Shown: in pieces, positions 1 through 5,221 of the stretch
How positions within the stretch are numbered: position 1 is the first letter of the stretch
How the letters are laid out: every line of letters begins with the position of its first letter
Assembly (NCBI GenBank): GCA_934645125.1
Contig: CAKUDT010000081.1
Span: 1-6,455, forward strand
Reading direction: 5' to 3'
DNA: 6,455 bases
Source of the DNA: an uncultured Eggerthellaceae bacterium
Lineage (GTDB): Bacteria; Actinomycetota; Coriobacteriia; Coriobacteriales; Eggerthellaceae
Notes under the pieces: model-generated
Told to the model about the DNA's origin: nothing
Seen by the model: the letters and a program-made list of their open reading frames with translations, nothing else
Databases searched by the model: none
Translations under genes and position numbers: made by a program

Positions 1-3000
1 TCACGGCTATGACAAGTATCGAGCTTCCTGCGGGCTTGACCTCTATGGGCGGCTACGCGTTTTTCGGCTGCACGGGTTTAACGGAAGTCACTGTTCCTTG
101 CAACCTTCCCTCAGATAACTATTCTGCATTCGGCGGGTGCACGAATTTGACCGCCATCACGTTCACCGAAGGCGTGACAAGCGTTCTTGGCGGTGGCATT
201 GGCTATTTGAAGGGATTGACCACTATCAACTTCCCTTCGACGCTGACCGAACTCGATGGCAGCATTATCGCTGATAGCGTAACTACTATCACGTTCGCCG
301 AAGGTTGCGCTTATGCGTTGGAAAACGGTACTATTGTCAAGAGCACCGATACTGGCAAGGAAATCATCAAAGTGCTTTCGAGCGCTACGGTTGTTGACGA
401 AAGCGGCAAGCTTACTATTCCCGAGGGTATTACCGCTATCGGAGCGAGCGCGTATGAACGCCGCAGCGACATTAAATCCATCGTGTTCCCCAGCACGTTG
501 AAGACCATTGGTGATAGTGCGTTTGCAAGCTGCGCGAATCTTACGGGCGAGCTCGTTATCCCCGAAGGCGTGACTACGCTCGAGCGGTTTGCTTTTGGCA
601 GCACGGGTATTACGAAGGCCGTGATTCCTGCTGGTGTGACCGAAATTGGCAATCAGCTGTTCGATTATTGTGAGAGCTTGAAAGAGCTGGTTGTTGGCAG
701 CAATGTGAGCTCTTCGATTTGCAATTCTTGCCCTGCTCTTGAAACTATCACGGTGACCGAGGGCGTTACCGCTATTACGAATAATGCTTTCAGGGCGTCG
801 AAGGCAGAGGATCACAACGCGTTGACCACGCTCAATCTTCCCGCTAGCCTTCAAACGTTAGAGGCGTCGGCTCTGAAGAACAATATGGCGTTGACCACCA
901 TCAACTGTGCGGAAGGCGGCAATTTCGCATTTGCGGACAATCTTTTGACGAAACCTGCTGACCATGCTCTCGTGTATGCGCTGCCCTTGATCAGCGGCGC
1001 GTTTTCGGTTCCCGAAGGAACAACGGAGATTGGCAGCAGCGCTTTCGTCAACTGCGCAAACATCACGTCGGTTTCTTTCCCCGAGGGCTTGAAGACCATT
1101 GGCGCGAAGGCGTTCGAAGAAGGTCGTGATGGGAGCCTTGCTGGCGAGCTGGTTATCCCCAGCACGGTTACGTTTATCGGCGATTATGCGTTCTCTAATT
1201 GCACGGGTTTGACTAAGGTGAATTGCCTTGATCCGGCGACACCTACCGATATCACTTATGGTGCGCGTGTGTTCCAATCTTGCACGGGTGTGACCGAAGT
1301 TCACCTGCCCCAGGGATTGACGGCATACGATGGACTTTTCTATAGCGCAACGAAGGTAACCGTGCTTGATATTCCCGAAACGGCAACTTCGCTTGGCAGC
1401 AACGGGCAGAACTTCCGCGGCATGATTGCGCTGCGCAGCGTGTCTATGCCGGGCGTGACCGCGCTGGGGTATATGGATTTTTACGGAAACAAGAACCTGG
1501 AAACCATTGATTTGTCGGGCGCTGCTTCTATTGGCGACACGTCTTTCAACAATATGGGCGTGAACATGAAAGAGCTGTACCTGGGTAAGCAATTGACATC
1601 GTTCGGCAATAACACCATGACGTATCCGACGTTCATCTATTATGCCGGCTCCCAGGAGGATTGGGGCAAAATCGAATTCGGCAGCAAAGTTGCCGAGCGC
1701 ATCGAGAAATACGGCACAACGGTCGTATACAACTACAAGGCGGCTTCTGAGCCTTTGACCGTGGTATCCCAGCCCGCGAACATTTCTGCGTACAAGGGTC
1801 TGGTATCCCAAGAGGCAACGTTTGATGTTGCTATTCCCGAAGGCGCTACCGCGTATTACTACTGGTACGATGCCAGCGGCGCATGCGTGAGCGCAGGCAC
1901 CAGCGCAAGCTTCACCACGGCATCTTCCTCGTTGGGCGACTTCACGTACTACTGCGTTGCCAAGGCTATTGCCGCCGATGGCACCGTGAGCACCGTTAAA
2001 AGCGCGCCGTTTACCCTGACGGTATCTGAGCTTACGGGCATTTTCCAGGGCTCCGGCACCGAAGAGGATCCCTACCTGCTGAAAACCGCTCAGGATTTGG
2101 CAAACCTATCCTCTATCGTGAACAGCGGCGAGTCCTACGATGGCAGCGTGTTCAAGATGACGGCCGATATCGAGCTGCCGGCCGGCTGGACGCCTATTGG
2201 TGCCACGAAGGACGGCTCGGACGATATTCAGGGCGGCAAGAACCTGAACGCGTTCCGTGGCACGTTCGATGGCGATGGCCACTTGCTGACCGTTCCCGCT
2301 GGTGAAAAACCCCTGTTCAACTACGTGTGGGGCGCTACCATCAAGAATCTGAACATTTACGGCTCGCAGATCAACGGCTTCGGTCTGATTGACAAATGGG
2401 TAGGCATTGGCCTGTCCGGCACGGGTGTAACCATTAGCGGCGTCACCTTGAAGGCGGGTACGAGCACCTTGAAGTCCGGCCTGCTGGGCGGCGTGATTAC
2501 CACGAACCCTTATGGCGGCGTGCCTGCTGCGTATGTGGCAAGCATCAGCGACTGCACCATCGAAGAGGGCGTGACCATTGGCTACACCGGCACGGAAGAT
2601 ATGATTGGCTCCTTTGCCGGCCGTTTCCAGGGTACCATGGAGAACTGCGTGAGCCACGCTACCGTGAAGGGCGCGAACTTTGTGGGCGGCATCATTGGCA
2701 CGCGCGACAACGCGCTGGGCACGTGCTCGGTGACCGGCTGCACGTTCGACGGTACCGTTGAGGCCGGCGGCAAGAACGCCGGCGGCATTGTGGGCGGCGG
2801 CTACGAGAACTCCACTGCTCCGAACGGCATTCATGTGTCGGTGAACGATTGCGTTTCTTCCGGCACGATTTCCGGCAAAGAGAACGTAGGCGGCATCCTG
2901 GGTGGCGATGAGTACATCGCGCAGGCATGGAACGGCTACACGTTCAAGAACAACACGTTTAATGGTACGGTTTCCGGCCAGACGAACGTGGGCGCCATTA

Positions 3001-3932
3001 TTGGCTTCTACGACTCGCTGAACAAGTGGGACGACATTTCCGGCAACACGTTCACGCACGACTGCGGTGCTGACAAGGGCTTTGGCAAGGTGTGGATCGT
3101 GGACACGAACTGCGCGAACCCCACGGCTATCGAGGGCGTGAAGTACGTGAACACCGAGACCAGCGTTGCGGGTTGCCCCGAGGTTACCGGCTGCGCTTGG
3201 AAGACGGGCTTCAACCGCACCGACGACCCGCTGGGCGCCGACGCGAATGCGCTGTGCAAGATGCAGACGTACTTCGAGGTCTCTACGGCCGTCGCGGCTG
3301 ACGGCGCTAGTGCCGCTCCCGCTGCCGTGCGCGCTGGCGACACTGTGACGGTGGACGTGTCCGTGTCTGCGAACGATGGCGTTGCGGCGCTGTCCGGCAC
3401 GCTGGACTTCGACCCGGCCGTGTTCGATCTGGTGGGCGTTTCGAAGGGCGCGGGCCTGTCCGAGGGCGCGTCGTTCCTGCCGGCAGAGGGCGCGGCTGAA
3501 ACCCTGTTCAGCTTCTACGGCAACGAGGCCGCGGCTGATGCGGAGGGCGGCATCGTGGTCGCCACCGCCACGCTTAAGGCTTTGAAGGCCGCCGACGCCG
3601 CGACCATCGGCGTGCAGGACGCCACCGCGGCCATCGCGGGCGACTCCCTGGACTACCAGGCGACCGTGGGCGGCGTCGCGACGATTGACGTGCTGGCGGA
3701 TGCCCTGCTGGGCGATGTGAACGGCAACGGCCGCGTGAACATCGTGGACGCGCAAGTGGTCTACGACATGGCCATTGGCGCCTACGGCGAGGGCTACTCC
3801 GCGCTGACGCTTCCCGCCAGCTGGACGCGCGCGACCCTGCTGTGGGCCGCCAACGTCAACGGCGACGACGCCATCGACGCGGTCGACGCCTTCGCCATCC
3901 AGCGCTTCGTGCACTACGGGGCCTGGGCGTAG
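1..3932 (+). CDS. Large secreted LRR / Ig-like / GLUG / cohesin / dockerin surface protein, 5'-truncated by the window
   Basis: The gene enters from the left edge. The frame is open from base 3, and the first ATG (base 9) falls in the middle of a leucine-rich repeat with no signal peptide or visible ribosome site, so it is not the real start. Counting residues from that Met (1307 aa), the order is: BspA/LRR_5 repeats about 1-575, Ig-like beta-sandwich about 578-675, GLUG-type repeats about 677-1003, a Cys-containing linker, cohesin-like domain about 1085-1228, and a dockerin about 1233-1307 that ends the protein. There is no LPxTG motif, C-terminal membrane segment or basic tail, so attachment is not by a C-terminal sortase signal. 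Known families: LRR_5 proteins are surface adhesins or binding proteins, and cohesins bind dockerins in extracellular complexes. By inference this is an adhesin or scaffold component outside the cell. The ligand cannot be predicted. GC rises strongly along the gene. Confidence 0.93.
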   Translation, partial: TAMTSIELPAGLTSMGGYAFFGCTGLTEVTVPCNLPSDNYSAFGGCTNLTAITFTEGVTSVLGGGIGYLKGLTTINFPSTLTELDGSIIADSVTTITFAEGCAYALENGTIVKSTDTGKEIIKVLSSATVVDESGKLTIPEGITAIGASAYERRSDIKSIVFPSTLKTIGDSAFASCANLTGELVIPEGVTTLERFAFGSTGITKAVIPAGVTEIGNQLFDYCESLKELVVGSNVSSSICNSCPALETITVTEGVTAITNNAFRASKAEDHNALTTLNLPASLQTLEASALKNNMALTTINCAEGGNFAFADNLLTKPADHALVYALPLISGAFSVPEGTTEIGSSAFVNCANITSVSFPEGLKTIGAKAFEEGRDGSLAGELVIPSTVTFIGDYAFSNCTGLTKVNCLDPATPTDITYGARVFQSCTGVTEVHLPQGLTAYDGLFYSATKVTVLDIPETATSLGSNGQNFRGMIALRSVSMPGVTALGYMDFYGNKNLETIDLSGAASIGDTSFNNMGVNMKELYLGKQLTSFGNNTMTYPTFIYYAGSQEDWGKIEFGSKVAERIEKYGTTVVYNYKAASEPLTVVSQPANISAYKGLVSQEATFDVAIPEGATAYYYWYDASGACVSAGTSASFTTASSSLGDFTYYCVAKAIAADGTVSTVKSAPFTLTVSELTGIFQGSGTEEDPYLLKTAQDLANLSSIVNSGESYDGSVFKMTADIELPAGWTPIGATKDGSDDIQGGKNLNAFRGTFDGDGHLLTVPAGEKPLFNYVWGATIKNLNIYGSQINGFGLIDKWVGIGLSGTGVTISGVTLKAGTSTLKSGLLGGVITTNPYGGVPAAYVASISDCTIEEGVTIGYTGTEDMIGSFAGRFQGTMENCVSHATVKGANFVGGIIGTRDNALGTCSVTGCTFDGTVEAGGKNAGGIVGGGYENSTAPNGIHVSVNDCVSSGTISGKENVGGILGGDEYIAQAWNGYTFKNNTFNGTVSGQTNVGAIIGFYDSLNKWDDISGNTFTHDCGADKGFGKVWIVDTNCANPTAIEGVKYVNTETSVAGCPEVTGCAWKTGFNRTDDPLGADANALCKMQTYFEVSTAVAADGASAAPAAVRAGDTVTVDVSVSANDGVAALSGTLDFDPAVFDLVGVSKGAGLSEGASFLPAEGAAETLFSFYGNEAAADAEGGIVVATATLKALKAADAATIGVQDATAAIAGDSLDYQATVGGVATIDVLADALLGDVNGNGRVNIVDAQVVYDMAIGAYGEGYSALTLPASWTRATLLWAANVNGDDAIDAVDAFAIQRFVHYGAWA
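3..1733 (+). repeat. BspA-type (LRR_5) leucine-rich repeat array
   Basis: These are coded protein repeats with a period of roughly 22-25 residues. The recurring pattern is a beta-strand unit ending in P, then 'EGVTxIGxxAFxxCxxLT'. Clear examples are 'IPEGITAIGASAY' (residues 137-149), 'FPSTLKTIGDSAFASCANLT' (160-179), 'VPEGTTEIGSSAFVNCANIT' (334-353) and 'IPSTVTFIGDYAFSNCTGLT' (383-402). Non-repeat insertions near residues 101-134 and 303-331 interrupt the array, as is common in BspA proteins. The array ends with 'YYAGSQEDWGKIEFGS' near 544-559, a typical closing element of such solenoids. The first visible repeat is cut by the window edge, so the array continues upstream. Confidence 0.88.
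1740..2033 (+). other. Ig-like domain within the surface protein
   Basis: Residues about 578-675 read as an extracellular Ig-like beta-sandwich: 'LTVVSQPANISAYKG' at the start, a central 'YYYWYDASGA' strand, a 'FTYYCVAKA' strand near the end, and a closing 'PFTLTVSEL'. This matches the 'xxQPxxxxxxxGxxxxFxVxxxxxxxxYxWxxxxG...YxCxVxxxxG' pattern of bacterial adhesin Ig modules. It probably works as a spacer between the LRR solenoid and the GLUG region. The assignment is by pattern only. Confidence 0.6.
2037..3017 (+). repeat. GLUG-type beta-helix repeat region
   Basis: The region opens with 'GSGTEEDPYLLKTAQDLANL' (residues 681-700) and 'GTFDGDGHLL' (751-760), the usual lead-in of GLUG-containing surface proteins. 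Four spaced units follow with the pattern 'NC/GC-x-x-x-G-T-V-x-G-x-x-x-V-G-G-I-x-G'. They are 'CVSHATVKGANFVGGIIG' near 880-897, 'CTFDGTVEAGGKNAGGIVGG' near 911-930, 'CVSSGTISGKENVGGILGG' near 948-966, and 'NTFNGTVSGQTNVGAIIGF' near 982-1000. The family is found in extracellular adhesins and some IgA-peptidase-related proteins. Here it likely forms a right-handed beta-helix stalk. Confidence 0.75.
3261..3692 (+). other. Cohesin-like domain
   Basis: Residues about 1085-1228 follow the cohesin fold pattern. 'VRAGDTVTVDVSVSAN' matches the opening 'v.pGdtvtVpV.v.n' strand. 'VAALSGTLDFDPAVFDLVGV' matches the 'v.a.q.tl.yDpavlelv.v' core. 'GGIVVATATLKAL' matches the later 'G.la.l.fkvk' strand. Cohesins bind dockerins in a calcium-dependent way in cellulosomes and in non-cellulosomal surface complexes. 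The domain is very rich in Ala and Gly and very GC-rich at the DNA level. I rate the fold likely and its binding partner unknown. Confidence 0.72.
3705..3929 (+). other. C-terminal type I dockerin domain
   Basis: Two F-hand calcium loops are visible. Loop 1 is 'GDVNGNGRVNIVDA', with ligand positions D1236, N1238, N1240, N1244 and D1247. Loop 2 is 'ANVNGDDAIDAVDAF', with N1282, N1284, D1286, D1290 and D1293. Each is followed by a short helix ('AQVVYDMAIG' and 'AFAIQRFVHYG'), as in dockerins. The loops start 46 residues apart, which is longer than the roughly 35 usual in clostridial dockerins. Loop positions 10-11, which set specificity in clostridial dockerins, are I-V and A-V rather than S-T. 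The domain ends the protein 4 residues after the second helix. Confidence 0.85.
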
Positions 3933-3939
3933 GGATTTC

Positions 3940-3970
3940 GGCCGGGTCGGGCGGCATCGCCCTTCCGGCC
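3940..3970 (+). other. GC-rich hairpin just after the surface-protein stop codon
   Basis: GGCCGG (3940-3945) pairs with CCGGCC (3965-3970). Nested inside, GGGCG (3949-3953) pairs with CGCCC (3958-3962) around a GCAT loop. It begins 8 bases after the stop codon. No T-run follows, so it is not a standard intrinsic terminator. It could block 3' exonucleases on the mRNA or be a weak first terminator. Confidence 0.5.
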
Positions 3971-4010
3971 TGGCCCGATTGAGACCTATCCGCTGTTGCC
4001 GGCCGCGGAA

Positions 4011-4043
4011 CGGGGGACGGAGGTTTGTTCCATCCGTCCCCCG
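4011..4043. repeat. REP-like palindrome with a GGGGGACGGA arm
   Basis: CGGGGGACGGA (4011-4021) is perfectly complementary to TCCGTCCCCCG (4033-4043), giving an 11-bp stem around the 11-base spacer GGTTTGTTCCA. The downstream sequence is pyrimidine-rich but lacks a clean T-run. Palindromes built on a GGGGACGG core recur as dispersed intergenic elements in various bacteria (general recollection, not checked here), so a REP-type repeat is likelier than a dedicated terminator. Confidence 0.6.
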
Positions 4044-4067
4044 GTCGGCAATCCCTTCCTTTCTGTG

Positions 4068-4100
4068 TTGTTGACAAATTACCCCACCTTTTGTCAACAA
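4068..4100 (+). repeat. 33-bp self-palindromic repeat, copy 1 of an inverted pair
   Basis: The left arm TTGTTGACAAA (4068-4078) is the exact reverse complement of the right arm TTTGTCAACAA (4090-4100), around the 11-base centre TTACCCCACCT. The whole unit recurs in reverse orientation at 4194-4226, identical over 32 bases (4069-4100 against 4194-4225). Its last base is also the first base of the terminator stem that follows. Confidence 0.9.
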
Positions 4101-4133
4101 AAAATCCGAGGTGCTGTTTGCCCTCGGATTTTT
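4100..4133. terminator. Bidirectional intrinsic terminator between convergent genes
   Basis: The 12-bp perfect stem pairs AAAAATCCGAGG (4100-4111) with CCTCGGATTTTT (4122-4133) around the 10-base loop TGCTGTTTGC. On the plus strand the stem runs into TTTTTCTTG. On the minus strand it runs into TTTTTTGTTG. It can therefore end both the surface-protein transcript coming from the left and the lipid-kinase transcript coming from the right. Confidence 0.88.
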
Positions 4134-4193
4134 CTTGTGCTTTCGTTTCTTCGCAGTAAGCCCTTGCCAGCCAGTGCGTCGAATCGCGGCGAA

Positions 4194-4226
4194 TTGTTGA
4201 CAAAAGGTGGGGTAATTTGTCAACAG
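4194..4226 (-). repeat. 33-bp self-palindromic repeat, copy 2 of the inverted pair
   Basis: The arms are TTGTTGACAAA (4194-4204) and TTTGTCAACAG (4216-4226; 10 of 11 complementary) around AGGTGGGGTAA, the reverse complement of the copy 1 centre. The two copies are separated by 93 bases holding the terminator. Copy 2 overlaps the 3' end of the minus-strand lipid kinase gene and contains its TGA stop (4220-4222). No target-site duplication is evident outside the pair. Confidence 0.9.
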
Positions 4227-5152
4227 GTGGCGCGCGCGTTCTTTTCTTCGCCGTAAAGCTTGAGCGCTTCGGGGGAGACAATGAATCGTGCGGCGCGCGG
4301 AAGCACGCGTGCGATAAACGGCTCGGTGCTGTCAAGCGGCTCGCCATCGAACTCAATGGGTAAACCAGGGCATGCTTCCACTTTCACCTGGCGTGTCCGA
4401 TGAACTTCCACGTTAGAGGATCTGCCGGGGAATTCGCCGTTTCTATCAAGCCGCGCCGCACCGAGCGCCGGAAGCAGGCCCAACGCGTTGGCGGTCTTTA
4501 AAACAGCCACATCAAGCATGCCGTCGCGCGGGTCGGTGTCGTGCGCAACGGGAATGTCGAACTGGATCTTTGAATGATTGATAAGCACAACGCCCACGCC
4601 ATCGCTTTCGATCGCATTGTTATCAAGCGTGAGTTTCATATGCGCGACTTTCGGCGTGATATTTGTGGCCGCCGCGGCGAAATAAGCAACCTGACCCAGC
4701 TTTTGCTTGGATGCAGCGGCGCCTCTCATGATAGTGGCATCGTATCCTGCGCCCGCCATGATGTTGAAACCGTAGCGCTTGTCGGCTACTTCAATTTCCG
4801 CCACATCGAAATCAAGCGTTTTCCCAGCGCGCACCATTTCCGCCAAGGCATGGGGCTCGTTGGGCTGCGCAAGGTTCGCGCACAGCAAGTTCGCCGTACC
4901 AGCGGGGAAGGGTACCAGCGGAATGCCCGTGTTGGCAAGTTCGTGGCTCACTGTGGCAATGGAGCCATCGCCGCCGCTGATAACAACCGCGTCGAAATCC
5001 TGCGCATCATGCAAAAACGCGCGTAAATCGGTACGACCATCCGTTGCGCGCAGCACAATTTCGTCGTTATCTTGTGAAAAAGCACGAATAAAATCGTAAA
5101 TCGCGCCTTCTTGGTAGCCAGATGCCAAGTTGTTGATTATCAGAAGTTTCAC
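4220..5152 (-). CDS. Diacylglycerol kinase family lipid kinase (YegS/BmrU/DgkB-like)
   Basis: The 310-aa soluble protein carries the DAGK catalytic signatures: 'NNLASG' near the N-terminus, the nucleotide-binding 'ISGGDGSIATV' (GGDGS at 60-64, usually GGDGT), 'FPAGTANLLCANL' (82-94, the P-x-G-T-x-N motif), 'NIMAGAGYDA' (130-139), 'DPRDGMLDVAVL' (207-218) and 'FDGEP' (268-272). The DGE motif carries catalytic acidic residues in this family. Known function: ATP-dependent phosphorylation of diacylglycerol or a related membrane lipid, returning it to phospholipid synthesis. The exact substrate is not readable. The GTG at 5152 is preferred over the in-frame ATG at 5188 because AGAAAGG lies 6 bases upstream and the fold begins directly at 'VKLLIINN', whereas the ATG has no ribosome site. 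The gene converges on the surface-protein gene and diverges from rnd. The last two codons and the stop lie in or at the edge of a palindromic repeat. No membrane segments are seen. Confidence 0.9.
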   Translation of the reverse strand: MKLLIINNLASGYQEGAIYDFIRAFSQDNDEIVLRATDGRTDLRAFLHDAQDFDAVVISGGDGSIATVSHELANTGIPLVPFPAGTANLLCANLAQPNEPHALAEMVRAGKTLDFDVAEIEVADKRYGFNIMAGAGYDATIMRGAAASKQKLGQVAYFAAAATNITPKVAHMKLTLDNNAIESDGVGVVLINHSKIQFDIPVAHDTDPRDGMLDVAVLKTANALGLLPALGAARLDRNGEFPGRSSNVEVHRTRQVKVEACPGLPIEFDGEPLDSTEPFIARVLPRAARFIVSPEALKLYGEEKNARATC

Positions 5153-5158
5153 AGAACG

Positions 5159-5165
5159 CCTTTCT
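5159..5165 (-). promoter_or_regulatory. Ribosome binding site deciding the lipid kinase start
   Basis: On the minus strand this reads AGAAAGG, followed by the 6-base spacer CGTTCT and GTG (5152-5150). It supports the GTG start over the ATG 36 bases upstream. Confidence 0.75.
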
Positions 5166-5207
5166 CTTGTTAGAATAGACGCTACCATATTTTTACAGAT
5201 TCAGCTC

Positions 5208-5213
5208 AAAGGG
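5208..5213 (+). promoter_or_regulatory. Ribosome binding site of rnd
   Basis: AAAGGG lies 8 bases upstream of the GTG at 5222 and is the only Shine-Dalgarno-like sequence near the start of the conserved N-terminus. Confidence 0.65.
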
Positions 5214-5221
5214 TTGCTTAA

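Larger units (their letters stand above)
5153..5221. promoter_or_regulatory. Divergent promoter region between lipid kinase and rnd
   Basis: These 69 bases separate two oppositely directed GTG starts and must hold promoters for both unless either gene is read from further away. The stretch is AT-rich around 5165-5200. A TAGAAT hexamer (5171-5176, plus strand) and TATTCT (complement of 5173-5178, minus strand) resemble -10 boxes and overlap, but neither has a convincing -35 at the right spacing. I see no palindromic operator. Confidence 0.4.

Noticed and set aside
9..11. ATG at base 9 as the start of the surface-protein gene
   Set aside because: It lies inside an LRR unit, the frame is open to the window edge, and there is no signal peptide, so the protein must begin upstream.
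2106..4223. Long 705-codon open frame on the minus strand opposite the surface-protein gene
   Set aside because: It is the antisense shadow of GC-rich codons. Its translation is rich in Arg, His, Ala and Gly without domain pattern, and it starts inside the palindromic repeat.
4068..4226. TTGACA hexamers in the repeat arms as promoter -35 boxes
   Set aside because: They match the -35 consensus on both strands, but no -10 box lies at 16-18 bases from any of them, and the surroundings are gene ends, not gene starts.
4068..4226. A two-unit CRISPR-like array
   Set aside because: There are only two copies, they are inverted relative to each other, the 93-base gap contains a terminator, and no cas gene is nearby.
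3996..4256. 86-codon plus-strand open frame across the intergenic gap
   Set aside because: It runs through hairpins, terminator and both repeats, has no ribosome site or recognisable fold, and its repeated 'LLTN/LLTK...CQQ' peptides come only from the DNA repeats.
3856..4356. 166-codon minus-strand open frame overlapping the kinase 3' end and the gap
   Set aside because: It is out of frame with the kinase, and its peptide is made of repeat and terminator sequence. No coding signal is seen beyond the absence of stops.
4574..5026. 150-codon plus-strand open frame opposite the lipid kinase
   Set aside because: It is a shadow frame. The opposite strand has clear conserved kinase motifs across the same bases.
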